This document shows, one piece after another, positions 13,122 to 27,277 of a stretch of DNA of 64,000 bases. Below the pieces are notes generated by a model. The model made no database searches, was not told the DNA's origin, and saw nothing but the letters and a program-made list of their open reading frames with translations. Made by a program: the position numbers and the translations under genes. Source of the stretch: Cucumis sativus (lineage: Eukaryota; Streptophyta; Magnoliopsida; Cucurbitales; Cucurbitaceae); contig NC_026657.2 of NCBI RefSeq assembly GCF_000004075.3, forward strand, positions 9,734,001 through 9,798,000. Reading direction: 5' to 3'. Every line of letters begins with the position of its first letter. The stretch's first letter is position 1.

Positions 13122-13249
13122 GCTAATATTTTAATTTTTATTGATATATTTGTAATTGTTCCTAAACTATTATTATCTTATATTTGCAAATATTTTAATT
13201 TTTATTGATATATTTGTAATTGTTCCTAAACTATTATTATCCTATATTT
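13122..13249. repeat. 64-bp tandem duplication (2 copies)
   Basis: Positions 13122-13185 and 13186-13249 are near-identical copies, differing only at the third base and at one T/C site near the end of the unit. Such low divergence implies a recent duplication. It lies in AT-rich DNA about 500 bp upstream of the LFR start. Confidence 0.85.
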
Positions 13250-15812
13250 GATTAATATATCGTACGTTCTTAATTTGATATCAACCTTTCTAGTCTCTAC
13301 TAAATTTTTATATAAATATCAAAATTAAGCATATTCACATTAACCTTCCTTCTTTTATGAAAATTATTGTGATTAATTCCATTAAAATTAGCTTTAAAAA
13401 AAGTGGTTTTAATATTTATTGGAAATAAATGAACTGATCTAAAGATTGGGATTGAAAAATAAATGATAAACCTTATTCATTACGAATGGCTTGATTTCGT
13501 AATTTAGATTATAATAATTATGGTTTTTTAGATAAAAATGAGGTATTATTTATTTAAAAAATTACAACAATTCAAATTTATAATATTTTGTTCACAGTGA
13601 AGGTAAATATATTAATCATAATTAATCACCAAATTACATAATCATAATCTCCCTTTTACATTGCTCGCTTAAAAGGATGAAAAATTAGAGTTAACGGTAA
13701 AAGTACTAAAAATATTTACAAATATACAAAATTTTAGAATCTAATGATGTTCAACAAATGTATATTTTAAATTTTTGTCACATTTTATAAACATTTTGTT
13801 TCACTTTTCCCAGTTAAAAACATTCTTACCAAACTTATGCAAATTAGTCTCGATTTTATTTTAAAAGAAACTCCAATTTACATTTCTTGCATAAAAAATA
13901 TATATACATATCGAGAATTTTAAGTACATTTGTGTCGTGAATAACAAAAACACCGAAAAAAAATAGATTCCACACACTTCAAAAAGGAAATCATTCTTCA
14001 AATACTTCCATGGATTCTTTTTCTAAGGGGAAAAAAAAGGGAAAGTGAAAAGAAATAAAGTGGATAAAAAAGTAGAAGAAAAAAGTGAAATGTATTTTGG
14101 ATTGTTGAAGAATAGAGGAAGCAAACTCTGCAAACTCCCTTCACCTTATGCACAACACACCAACGTAATATGTCACTTTTCAAACCTTTTCCTTTTTCCT
14201 TTTCAATTTTTTATTTATGAGATTCTTCATATCCATATCTCTCATATTATCTCTATGTATAATTCTTCTTTCTTCTATACTTTATTCTTTTCAATCCTTG
14301 CACTCCAAGGAACTCCTAAATCATAACCTTATTTTTCTCTTCACAAGTTTATGTGTACATGTATACTAGTACTTTAGAATCAAAGTAGTGAGAAAAGATG
14401 ATACTAGAATGAACATGAAATTCGATTTAACTTTCATATCACGTCACTTCTTTTAAATATGAACCGTTGAGTTAATATGAATGATATTTAAGTTGGAATA
14501 TATAAGAAATGGTATGTTAAGAAGAAAAGAAATGTGATTGGTTGGACAAAACATTAATAATAGTAGTGATATTAAGATGGGTAATGTGAGGACAAAACAA
14601 TCACATCATGTCATATGCAATGGACCCAAGTTTTTTGATGCTCAATTGCCAATGCAAGTTGTGGGATGTTGAGAGAAAAAAGGTGTTGGGGTGTGACATT
14701 GAAAGCCCACATTTCATCTCTTACACTTAGGCAAACTTCATGGTGTGTTCTTTGTATGGTAGCTTTGATGTCTACCTCTCTTTCTTTTTTGTTGGGTTCA
14801 ACAATTGTTGTTAGATGAAGAATTCAACTACCGATTTTTGTAGATGTTAATTAGCATCTTTAATTATTTATTAAACCTTAATTTATATATATATATATTA
14901 TTTGACTCACCCATTTTTTCTTCACATATTTTAATCTAATACACGAAATTGCAATTATTTTCATTTATATATAGTTTTCTTGAAGTTGTTTGTATCTAAA
15001 TTAAATTTGACCATTATTTTCTTTTAAAATCTCTTTGAAAAGTTGACTTTTTTTAAGAAGATATTGTATAAGATTTTGATTGAATTATGTTTGATTTTTG
15101 TGATAGGGAAGAAAAATGTGAAATTTATACAAACAATCCCAAATTTTATGCACAACTCATTGTAATTTGATGAGAGAGGATTAAATCTATTTTGTTTCAA
15201 TACAATACATAACTAAAGTAAAAAAGAAAATATATGAACAATAAACGATGACTCGTATTTTTGACAAAAAAAATGTCATAAATTCAAATCTTTACCCTCA
15301 CACGACGTTGAACTAAAAGAAAAGATATGAAGTTGAATGATTGATTGTAATATTTATATTAAAAAAAAAATCCTCTCCAACCGTGAAATATGAGCCACTT
15401 AAATTATGGGACCCGTAAGAGGGGTTGGGTCGTTTGAATGACCCATTTTCAAAGTACTATATATTTGGACCCCTGTGAATTGAAATGAATAAGAAAGAAT
15501 TGAGGTGATATAGATAAAATGATGATAAAAACAGAAGAAATGGACAATGGTAACACTGTGGATTGTATTGGTATTGAGTTAAGGAGCAAGAATAAAGGGC
15601 AAAACCCCCAAGAAAAATGCCAAGAAGAAGAGTCCTTTTATGAGAGATGTTATTTTGTCATTGTGAGGAACACAAAGCCAAACCCATCATTTCATTTCAA
15701 TATTACACATTTCTCTCTCTCTTTTTTTATTATTATTTATTTTCTTTTTTCATACACACATTAAATAGATTTCCTCATCAAACAACTTTATGTCTTCATC
15801 ATTCATCATCAT

Positions 15813-15834
15813 TCTCTCTCTCTCTCTCTCTCTC
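15813..15834 (+). repeat. (CT)n microsatellite
   Basis: About ten uninterrupted CT dinucleotides in otherwise T-rich DNA. No gene is recognisable immediately downstream. Confidence 0.8.
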
Positions 15835-16435
15835 TTTTTCATTGGATGATGTAAGCTTTTTGTTTGCTGGGACACTAAGTTTGTTGCATTTGACATAACA
15901 ATACTATCCTCACTCTTCTTTTTTTCCCTATACAAAAATTAAAAGCTTTACAATTACTTAACCACTTAAACCGTCCAACTAACAACTCAAAATGTGTATT
16001 CAAATTTATCTTGTTAAGATAAGCTCAATTCAACCATTCTTTTGTATGTGTGATTGAAAAAAAATAATTCTCCATTAACCTTAATACTTTATAACACTTA
16101 CCTCCAATCTGTGTCATAATTGGTGGAAACCAAATGTGAAAAAAAGAAAAGGGAAAGGGAAAAAGAGAAAAGGGTAAATGATGAGATGATTTGGTTGGAA
16201 ATATTAGGAGCATAAATAATCCAAAATGAAATAAAAAGTATAAAAGCATAGAAGTAATCAAAGCAACAAGAAAGAAGCGAATATTGTAGGGTATGATTAA
16301 AGAATATTATCTTTTTCTTAAAATAAATTTTTTTTAAAAAAAAACCATCATAGATTAGATGTGGTTAAAAAAGAATATGGACATTTATCAGTCTTCATTA
16401 ACCCTTAAACCATATCTTCTATACTATATTATATA

Positions 16436-16467
16436 ATTAATCCATTAATCCATTAATCCATTAAATC
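16436..16467. repeat. 8-bp tandem repeat (ATTAATCC, about 4 copies)
   Basis: Three exact copies and one diverged copy of the 8-bp unit ATTAATCC in succession, in intergenic DNA. Confidence 0.75.
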
Positions 16468-19400
16468 ATTATCATTTTAATCTTTTTAGTTATAGTGTGG
16501 GTCCATCACCCATGTGGGTTTGGCTCTTCTTTTCCTTTCTCTTTTTACAATTTTTTTTTCCATTAGCCTTTATTATTCTTTTCATTATTTCTTGCTGACC
16601 TTTTTTTATAACCACAAAATATTCATTTAACATTTATTAAAAATAAAACATCTTTCTTGGATAAGGTATTAATAAATAGCATTTTTGTTTTCCTTCTTAC
16701 AAATAACAATTAAATTCAAAATGATCGACCTATAAAATAAAATTTTTAAAGAATTATTATAATTGTAAAATTTGATAGAGTCTATAAATGATATCGGTAG
16801 ATTTTTTATATTTATTTATTTTAATGTTTGATATACACTTAATTATTATCTCAAAATTATTTCTACCTATTTTGTAAGATACTTGAATCCTATATATATA
16901 TATGAGAAGTTTGGATGTGTCTAACTGCTTTTTAAACACAATAAAAAAGAGATGATTTAATCATTGAAATTTTAATGTTTTTGTCCATAAGAATAATTTA
17001 TTGAGTTTTGTTAACAACTTTTTATATTCTTATTATGAAATTATTCCAACAAAAATATAGCATACAAAGGTTTAGGTGAACCCAAAAGTGGCATTAGTTT
17101 AAAATAATTTTTTAGAAAATGAGATTATAAAATAAATTATTTTAGAGAAAACACATCCAACCAAATTTTTGAGTAAATGTTTATTTGATGTTTAATGAGA
17201 AGTTCTTCTTTAATATTTATTTTTCTTTCTCTATTTTTTTTATTCCATTTTGCTATCTATTTTTCACTTTACCGTTTTTCTTATTTGTGTTTTTGTTTTT
17301 GCTTTTAAATACTTTGAATATTTTTTCAATGTGTGTGGATATACATTTAAATATAAGGATTTACAAATGTTTCTCTCTCACCTAAATCTACTTGGCCTTA
17401 ACATCTGCTAGAGAAGTCATGAGATTGCCAATTAAGAACATGATCGTTCGATTTGTAAAATTAAGATGAATGAAAAATGTGATGGAATTAATTGCACATT
17501 TTTTTGTCTAGTTGATATTATATTGTATCAAATAAAATTATTTATCTTATTTATATTTTATCGTTGGAAATTAATTATTTTTTTATGGTTATGTATTTAC
17601 ATTTCAAGATATTTTTTCTTCTAATATTAAATTGTCCAAAAAAAATTAATACAACAAAAGAAATCAATGTTTAGTTTCAAGTAAATAAAAAATTAATAAT
17701 TTAAAGATAACGTGCTATTAATTTTAAAATATATTTATGAAGAAATAAAATATTCAAAATGAGTATTTCTTTACGAAACTAGTTCATAATGTTTAAAAGC
17801 TTTTTACAGTAATTTGATTTAAGTATAAACAATTGTTAGTATAGGACAAATCAAACATAATTTTGCATATAAACATTTATAAAAAAATCAAACAAAACAG
17901 GTAAGTGTTTAGATGTTAAACTCATTTTACAAAAAAAAAAGTTTTTGAAAAAATATATTCTTAAAAAAACATTTCTTTTATAGGCAATCCAAACAAACTC
18001 GGAAAAGTGTAGTTTAGAGAGACAATGCATTGAAAACATTAAGATTTTAATTCTTAATATATTTAAACAAAACATTTAAAGAAAAAAAATATCTAAAACC
18101 TCCTTTCATGCTTGTAAACATTTTACTTGATTTTTCTAAAAACAATGAAAAATAAATAAATAAAACAAGAATTTAGAGATAAATGTGTGATTGAAGTTTT
18201 AATTTTCAAAACCTAAAAACCGAAAGCCAAATGCTTACCAAACAAATGTTAAATTATTTGATGTAGATGTTTGAGAGCAAAAGGCTTCAAGTTAATAATG
18301 GAAATGTCGTCTCGGTCTCACACTTAATTATATATTTTCCTTTCTCATTGATGAGAAACTTTGGTTGCATTTCCAATCGTATATTTAATTTGACTGAGAA
18401 AAGCCTCGTCGATTTTCTACACAATTTGATTTGTAAAATTATTCTATATCTAATTGCTATGGACACAGAGGACAACCCTTCATATTTATCTCCACAAAGA
18501 ACAACTACAACATTTTATTATACTAGTAGAGATTTACTTTCTCACCATACCAATATATATTTTCTTTCTCTTTTCTAGGGTGTGACAAATTACACTACAT
18601 TTAAGTTAAAATACATTTTTAAAAATATAATCAACTTGAACATAGTTCAACATGTATATCAAACTATTAAAGATTTAAATATACCAACTTCACACGTATT
18701 CAGTCACACGTGTAGAACAAACCTAAAATAAGAGTTAAATTTAATAATAAATATATACATATATATAAATAAATAACGAGATGAGGTAGGCCAGCAGATA
18801 GAGAAGAAATAGAGGGCATTGACAAATACAAATAAGATTAACCAATTGGCACTTTAATTTGGTTTTGGTGGTTGTATGGAAAATGACTTTCTTTACTATA
18901 TTTTATGGTACCTTCCTTAGTGGCTAGTGGGATCCTCCGCAACGTCGACGTTTTGAACTTTAATGTCATTTTCAACTACATATGTATCTATATAGTCTTA
19001 TATATATATATATCTAAATCTATATTATTTATTCTCACTTATTTTAACATTTGTGTCATATCCAATTTATTTCAACATTACGATTGGTGGATTGGGTTGG
19101 AATTTTTGGGTGCACTTTATTCATTCACCATTTTATTTTATTTCAAAAAAAAATGTAATTTATGTAATGTTAAAATCTTAGGTGAGATAAATAAATAAAT
19201 AAATAAGGACCTTATGGTTGTGGTAAGATATAGTTTTGTCTTTTATTCTATTCTATTCATTCCTACCCCTATATTTATAATATGCAAATTTAAAAAGTAG
19301 ATATTTTTAAATTTAAATCGTTCTTACTTACTTTCGTGAACGTAAATAATAAATATAATTTGATGAATAAGACATTAATTACTCATTTGGAGTTGATTAG

Positions 19401-20221
19401 ATATTTTTTGGAGCATTGTTTTTTATGTTGCTCTGGTGTGGCTTTAGTAAAATTATTTTGTTTGTTTAAAATGAAAGAAAAATAAAACCATGGCCATTAT
19501 TATTGTATGTGATCGGACAATACTAAGTAGGCATTTTGTTTTGTTTATATATACATATATATATTGCATTCTTTAGGGCTTTAATTAATTAAGCAACTTA
19601 TTGGTGAGATGATCAGGTCTTTTACCCCTACTTGATTTTTGTGGTTAGGTTTGACTATGTTCATGTATAGGTTTCAACATTTCCATGGCTTCATTGAATG
19701 TATTGTTTTAATTTGTCAGTTGCATTATATCTAACAAATATTTTGTTCTTTTAAGTACAATAATAGAGAGTAAAAATATGGAACTACCAATCTTAAAAAC
19801 CAATATATCCTCTCTATATTATCATCAAACTAAGCTAAACTAAATTTTAATTTTTTAAAATTAATTTCAACAAAACTAAACATTTAAAAGTTAAATTTGA
19901 ATCCAATGAAAATTTTCCAGACATGAAAACAGGTAAAAACATAGACCCCTGTACTACAAATTATAGTTTAATTAACTTCAAATGTCATAAAAAGTTGAAA
20001 GAAATAAGAACTTAAAAACAATATAATAATTAGAAAAAGATATTGAAATAAACCTAATTATGCTGCCCAACTCAAGTAGATGATTAGCTAAGTAGAAAAT
20101 AACCTAAATTCTTTGAATACATAAGTATTATAATTATTGAAGGTGTCTCCACAAGGATTTGACCTCTCATCTGCCATGAAATATAGACATTTGGTAGGCC
20201 CATTGGGCCCTGTACTCAATT

Positions 20222-20252
20222 CACAATAACAATAACAATAACAATAATAATA
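20222..20252. repeat. (AACAAT)n / (AAT)n microsatellite
   Basis: About four copies of the hexamer ACAATA running into AAT trinucleotides. Intergenic; no associated gene. Confidence 0.75.
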
Positions 20253-23200
20253 ATTATTATTTTTTGAAAGATTAATAAAATAAATAATATCCTCCAACTG
20301 TGATGAGTTTGATGGAAAATGACACTCATCTACTTTAATCTTATTCCCTCACTCTTAATTTTTCTTTCCATTTGGGAAATTTTCACTCACATGGTTACAA
20401 ACCTATTTGTCTATCACATGAGTTTTTCCTTTCCACTTTCTTGCAATTGACCTATTCTCCTTTCAATTTCATTCATTTCTACATTTTTTTTTCCACATCC
20501 CATATCAATTTCGTATAAAAATTGGAGTACTTTTTGTTTGTAATAAAAAAAATACATTAAATGAACGACGATATTTCATGTGAAAATTATGTTTCCTTAG
20601 TTATGTAGTTATCTAATGAAAGAAAGTAATCCTCAGATCAATTTTAATCTTATTATACACACTAAAACAATGAATATATTGAAATTAATTATTATTCTTC
20701 ATTCATTTAAGAAATACTAGAGTAGAATAACATTATTACTTTAGTTATATGTTATAATGAAACTATATGCAAATGTACATATCATATAGATATAAAAGCA
20801 AATGGTTATAAAATAATGAAAAGGGCTCAATCACACTAATGTGTTTAAATTGATTGGTTAATTAATTAAGTAAATGCGTATAGACGTAATCTACGAATAT
20901 TTATATATCATTGTGGATAAGTTGAAACTACTGAAGGATATATAGGCCCTTGAAAGCAACGTGAAGGAATAGAATGTGATATGTTAGAATTTTGAAATTG
21001 GACCAAATTGGAGTATTGAAAAGAAAAGAAAAGTAGGGGTTTTTTTTTTCTTCTATGTGGTCCTTATGTTGGGTTAATATAGGGAATAAGGTTTAAAGTA
21101 CAAAAGATTAGAAAAGAAATAAGGGGTATAATATCATGAAGGTAGGACCTTTAAAATCCTAAAATAATTCTAATTCTTACCCACTAAAGGAAAAGAGATG
21201 AGAGGAAATACCCAACAACTTTTTTTAATGAAAAAAAAAATTACATGGTATTTTTAATTTTAGTTTTGTGATATTGGGTTTTAAAAGTCATAAAAAAGTA
21301 AATAGATTGTGAAATTGAAGGCATCTCAAAGTGTCCAAAAGCTAATGACAAGCCCATGTTCCCAAAAGCTTTAAAAAGAGAGAATGATGAGATTCAGAAA
21401 AAGAGTGAGAAATCAATAATTTCATTAGACATCATCAAAAGAAGTTCACTAAAGTGGCATCAATGGCTTTGTCCCCATTTGAGCCACAATACACCAATTT
21501 GCTAAACAACTCAAATATTCAAGTTTATTACTAACAAAAGCATTTTTTTTCTTTTTAATTATTTGCTTAATTAATCTATCCTTTATTTTTCATTTCAATT
21601 TTTTAGCTTTTTGAGAAAAAGAAAAGCAACAAAAGATAAAGAAGCAAGCAAGCAATATACTTTGAGGAAAATTAATATTAGAAAACTTCGGATTTGGGTT
21701 ACTTGCAATAGAATATAGGTATTTGTTCCAAACAAAATACTTGAACAAACAAAAAATTCATAGCTTTCAAAAGTTTAACAAATACTTGTACGTGTATTTT
21801 AAGTAAGACTAAACATGATAAATTGAATCAACTAACCAAATCATAGTAGTGTTGGTATGTGAAATATTCAAAATAGACCCAACTAGTCAACTAATCGATT
21901 TAATTTAACTTCAACCAATCGATGATGAAGTTCAAATAGTTTTAAATATCAATTATAAAATAATTTATCTTTCTATGTTCATCTACCTCACCTTCCATGT
22001 ATATACGGAAGATAATCATTTATTCTTTGTTTTATTAACTTTTATATGAGTGTTAACAAAAAGATTTATTCTGCAAGTACTTCATATCATGGTTTTTTAT
22101 GAGGATGTATGGATTCTTTACAAAAGTAAAGAGAATTTTTACTTCAATTAATTGAAGCTCAAACATCTCAATATAAAAAAAAATGCATTAAAAATTGAAA
22201 ATGAGCAATGAGTATATGTTTGGTTTTAAATGGAAAATATGTGAAAATAGTTATAGAAATAAAAAGGAAATTGGTATGTATTTGCCTATTTCAAATAGGT
22301 TGTTCATGTTAGAGGGAATCCCACATATTTATAACTTTTTTTTTTTCTCATAAATATAGAAAAATGATGATGAACAGTTGGAACAGATTATTGTACTGTA
22401 AAAATTTGTTAAAAATACCGATGAAAACAATTTCGCATACTATATTTATTAGGTTTTATAACTTATTTTTAAGATTTAATTTAGCTTTTCAAATATGTTT
22501 TAAGTGAGAAATTCAAATTTTGAAAATTGACCATACTAAAATTAATTAAAAGTGAATATATCTTATATTAGTTGAAGTTTGTTTATATAAATTTCTCATT
22601 TCCACCCTTTTAAATCTTTCTCCAACCCTACTAAATCATTATATTTCACATTAATAACAATAAAAAAAAAACGTGAATTTGTTTTATGTTCTTAGATTCA
22701 TGAATGGAATAGATTCAATGAATCTTATAAATGTTTTGATGTATAACATAATTATGAATTATATGATATTGTAAATTATAAATATACATCATTTATAACA
22801 TTAAATACATGTTTAGAAGTACTAAAGTAATGCGTAAATTAATATAAAAACAGTTAATACAACCTCTTATTTACAAAGGTCCATGTTTCTTTAGCTAAAA
22901 ACATATTGTCATTCAATTTAAAAATTAACGGTTAAATCGAGCATAATTTAACGGACACAAACACGTTAATGACTAAGATGTTTATAGTTTGAATCTTCCC
23001 ACTCATATTATACTAAAAATTAAAAGATTCACCTTATGTTAAATTACAAGTCTAACTATTGAGGTCCTATTAGAACATTATATTTATTTTTTTGTATTTT
23101 AAGTGTTATATATATTTGTATTTCTTATCGCATCAGTTATTAGTAATAGTTTTGTATCTTCTAAAAAAAGATTGATATGTGGTCACGTTCTATAAACAAA

Positions 23201-25077
23201 ATCAAATTTTTAGAAACTATTGTTTAGGAGGTGGGGGTCGAGTAATAGTGGGTGAGATTATGTTAGGCTGTTGATTTGTACGAAGTCAAATTAACTAGAA
23301 ACGGTCTGTGAAAGCCTTAGCAACTCTAGTAACAATAGAAATATGATTTTTTTTTACTATAGTTATTGAATGTAATGGGTTGAGATTATTTAAGCCCTTA
23401 ATCATGATTTTGTAGATTTTTGTTTAGTTTTTTCTATAGCTTTTTTTTTGTTACCGTTGTGTCATATTTTTTTTTTTAAAAGAAAATAAACACTTTGAAG
23501 CATAAATTTTTAAAAATTATTTTTTAAAAGTTTTCGTCAGCTTAATAAATAATCAAAGAGACTAATTAACATAAGAAAGCTTAATTTTTTAAAATAAAAA
23601 ACAAAAAGTACAATGTGGTAGTTTGATAAGTATTTGATTTTTAAGTATTTTCTTTCTTTAATTTATGTTTGTTTTTTTCTTAAATTTTATACATATTATG
23701 AATTTTGCAATTCTAGACATCAACATTAAATTCTAAAAATAGAATAACTTTTCCAAAATAATTTTTTAATTTTCAAAGACTTGGTTTTTTAAAGATATAA
23801 ACTAAGAGAGTTCAAAACAAAACAAAAAAAATTAAAGGTTGATGTAGTCTTTGTAAACTTTAATTTTTTATATAAAAGAGTATAAACAACTTATAAATTA
23901 AAATAAATTATTGAACAAATATTTTAAATATAAATGTTGGTGAACAAAATTTGTATAATATATAATGAAAAAAATATCTTATAAGTGAAAGAGAGGTTTA
24001 AATATAAAAAGAGTATAGAGAAGAGAAGTTACGTTGTGGAATCAAATAGAAATCTAGATCGAACCATATATGGACCCATGTGTTAGGGATTCGGAGAAGT
24101 TGGTTCATAGTCATGAGGAATGTTGACTATCTATGTGCACCGATCATGACCCGACCCTATACCCTATATCCAAAATTGTCCACCTTTCATTATAATACCT
24201 AACCTTCACCCTATCTTTAATAATTATTCAATCACTGTCCATACCAAATCCATAGTCTTTGATATTTTATTTAAACCATTATTGGATTTCATTATTTTCC
24301 CAACGTATCAACTACACTTCCAACAAATTACCCAATAATTATTTTCCAAATATTCAAATGTATGTGAATTTTTCTCACACTATTATAGAATAGATTACTT
24401 ATTTAGTGACTAGGAGATATTTAGTAATTATCTTAAGAAGAGGCATAATGATGTTTCTCACGTACTAATATCATCAACTTTATGTATAAGAGAAAATCTA
24501 AGTCCATCGAATCCATGTAATTATCTCTCTTTTAGAAGCAATATCTCGTTCACAAGATCAAGTGAAACCTATTTTATCTTAAGCAAGTTGAATTTCATTT
24601 AAATGGGATAAATATTTTATGAAAGAATAATGTTGATGAAAAAGTGAAATTCTAATTAGAGAAGAGACATACTCTTATATTAATTTGTGGTTATTAAATT
24701 TGTCAAGTATGTTCTTCAAGTTGGTTAAGAAATAAAAAGATACGTTCATTCACGAAAGAACATGATATTTGTGGAATTGAAACCATGTAATATTAAATAT
24801 AAGATTACATATCATTCTTTATTGTACAACAATCAACTCTTTAGTTTGTTGGAAGTGATTTTATTTGAGTTTGTTCAGCGATTAATTTTATATTATCTTA
24901 CCCGACATATGATACAATATTTAGCGCTTTACGAATCTTATAATTTTATATTTTATAGGATATATTATTTGATTACATATACATATATTATTTAATTTTA
25001 AATAAAATCTTGATTTATATAACTTTTGCACTTGCTCCCTAATACATCATAACCTTTTAATTGTTTTGGTTTGAGCT

Positions 25078-25118
25078 ATTAACCCCTAAAAAAAAATATT
25101 AACCCCTAAAAAAAAATA
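25078..25118. repeat. 20-bp tandem duplication
   Basis: Two copies of a 20-bp unit starting AACCCCTAAA followed by an A run (25081 and 25101). This is a small slippage-type duplication in intergenic DNA. Confidence 0.75.
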
Positions 25119-26501
25119 GTATTTAATATTGTTGTCAATTTTGTTCTTATTAAATTAAGAGAAAATTGACATGTCATCATCACCTGCATTATGTACTTTC
25201 TTAAGTTTCTAATATGAAAAATAGGTTATCTAAAGTTCTCATTTAATTCAATGAAATTATTTAAAAACAAACAAAGTTTTCTCAATTATTATCTTAAAAT
25301 TAATGTTTCTATCATCAATCCCATAGACTATAAATATGTGTTTAATTTAACTTTTACATATGTTTAATATTGAAAATAAATTGTGCAACCATCATTTAAA
25401 AATTTAACTAGGCTCTTTAAAACATTTTTAAATTTTATATTAAACAAAGTTTATGTAAATAATTTAAGTAAAAATGATTATAAATTTAAGTCTCACTTAG
25501 TTGAACAAATCATAAATAAAAAATTCAAAAATTCAAAAATTGACTTTTTCGGTCCTCCCCTATTATTATTGTTGTTATTATTAATAATAGAAAAGAAAAG
25601 AAATATTAATTTAGAAGGTTGATGAGGTAGACCAACCAAAAAAATTTCCTGGAGTATCAGAATTTAAAAATATTTAAATTAACGTACTTATTATATGATG
25701 ATGAAAATGACTTTTCAACTGAATATTAAGAAAAACTTTATATATGGTAAAACAAAAGCATTGCATATATTTTATGTAAAATAGTGGAAATTAAGAATTA
25801 CAAAACCAATAAATAGGGTAAATATTTTGGGTTTAATTAAAAGAAAAAGAGCATATATATATTTTGTTGTTGTTGAAAAGTGTGTGAAAGGTCAGAAGGT
25901 TCAACTATATATGTGTACTTATTTTTGTTTTGATACGAAACACGAGAGACTGTACCAACAATTCATTTTCTTAAAAAGAAAATTATACCACAAACGAGTA
26001 TCTCTATAAATAAATAAATAAATAAAAAGACAAAATAATATTAATAATAATTATTTTTAATATCCATCTTATTTTGGATACAGTAAACTTTGTTTTGCTA
26101 ACACCGTAAACTTTGCCCCGTTCTCGTCCCCCACTTCCACCTCTAGGCTCTAACAACAAATAATAATTTCAGAAAAACAAAATTGCGCATTTGCCACGAT
26201 CCCCTTTCCGATGATTTTCGATATCCACGGAAAACGAGGGGCATCTACCCGATATTCCATACTAGTGGAGGGGTGTTTTTGGATTTTCACTTCTTCTTCT
26301 CCTCCTCCTCCTCTTTTTTTTCTTTTATTTTTTTTACCTCGGCTATGTTAAATGTAAAAAAAATGAAAGAAAAACTACCCACCACTTCAGTCACGCGACA
26401 CGTATCGCTATCTGGCCCATCTCCATGGACCCGAACTGCGTGTAATAATTGTCACGCGAGCAAACTGCCAATTTCAGGATAATTACTGCCATGTAGGACT
26501 C

Positions 26502-26507
26502 CACGTG
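26502..26507. promoter_or_regulatory. G-box (CACGTG) in the DUF506 promoter
   Basis: A CCACGTGGCA block surrounds this G-box, 43 bp upstream of the TATA box of the DUF506 gene. CACGTGGC is the classic ABA-responsive / bZIP core. A further ACACGTAT motif lies at about 26399-26406. The position suggests abscisic-acid or light/bZIP control, but this is inference from the motif. Confidence 0.55.
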
Positions 26508-26549
26508 GCATATTATGTCCATTCAGCAACCCTTCTTCTTCTTTTTCCT

Positions 26550-26556
26550 TATAAAT
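26550..26556 (+). promoter_or_regulatory. TATA box of the DUF506 gene
   Basis: A TATAAAT motif lies between a C/T-rich tract and a GC-rich segment. Transcription would start near 26580, giving a leader of about 700 nt if unspliced, which holds several upstream ATGs (see findings). Confidence 0.55.
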
Positions 26557-27025
26557 TCCCCCGGCCCGGTTTTCTCCACCCCTACTCCCATTACTCTCAC
26601 TCCCTCCTTTCTTCTTCTGGACCACTACTCTCTCCCACACTCATCTTCTCCGCCCATCTTCCTCTTCGGAAGATGAATTTTCCGATCAATTTTCCTTTCA
26701 GATCTGGACTTGCTGTTTCCTTCTCCGATCATCGTCGTCATGTTTTTCACGAAAAATCTCTGAGATAAACCCCCCTCCCCCTTTCGCTTTTTTTTTCCCT
26801 TTATTCTCAACTGCTTCTTGCTCCACCATTTTTCCGGAGGTATTTTTCTCTTTCGGTCTTTGTATATACATTTTTGCGGTGTTTTTTTTTTGCTTTCGAT
26901 CGCTGCACGGATATCCTGAGTTTGGAGTAGCTGACCTGTGAGCGTGTGGAAGGATTAGTGGAAGAGTGACATTGATTCCAGAGCTGTTTGGTTCTTCGTT
27001 TTTGACTGGGAGATTTTGGTTGCAC

Positions 27026-27108
27026 ATGCAACTATCTGAAGTTCATTTCTCTGTGATTTCGTTTTTACTAGTCCGTGAATTTCAATGCTAGACCGTGTTT
27101 GTCATTAG
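27026..27108 (+). other. Two upstream ORFs in the DUF506 leader
   Basis: A 21-codon uORF (27026-27091) and an overlapping 7-codon uORF (27085-27108) occur in different frames in the long predicted 5' leader. A further upstream ATG frame, 26673-26768, lies nearer the predicted transcription start. Such uORFs commonly reduce translation of the main frame. It is not known from sequence whether a leader intron removes some of them. Confidence 0.45.
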
Positions 27109-27277
27109 TCTCTGAAAATCGAGCTGCACAGAAGAGAGTTTCAGGAGGCGTAGTTAGGAAGTTTCATCGAAGCGAATCTGTACTGTTTTTTTTTTTTTTT
27201 TTTCCTTTCTTTACCCTTTTTTATTTTCGGAAATTTCTCGAGGGAGGAGAGATTTTTCTGTTCGTTTCTTCTGGGTC

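Larger units (their letters stand above)
12880..26100. other. Gene desert, about 13 kb of AT-rich DNA
   Basis: No frame in this interval shows a recognisable domain, splice-consistent exon chain or plausible codon bias; the open frames are short and low-complexity. It holds a 64-bp tandem duplication (13122-13249), (TA)n tracts, an ATTAATCC 8-bp repeat (about 16436-16467), a CT microsatellite (about 15813-15834), an AACAAT-type run (about 20222-20252) and a 20-bp duplication (25081-25118). Short GC-richer patches near 14600-14770, 15380-15480, 21300-21500 and 24050-24200 might be regulatory or decayed repeats, but I cannot assign them. Confidence 0.5.
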
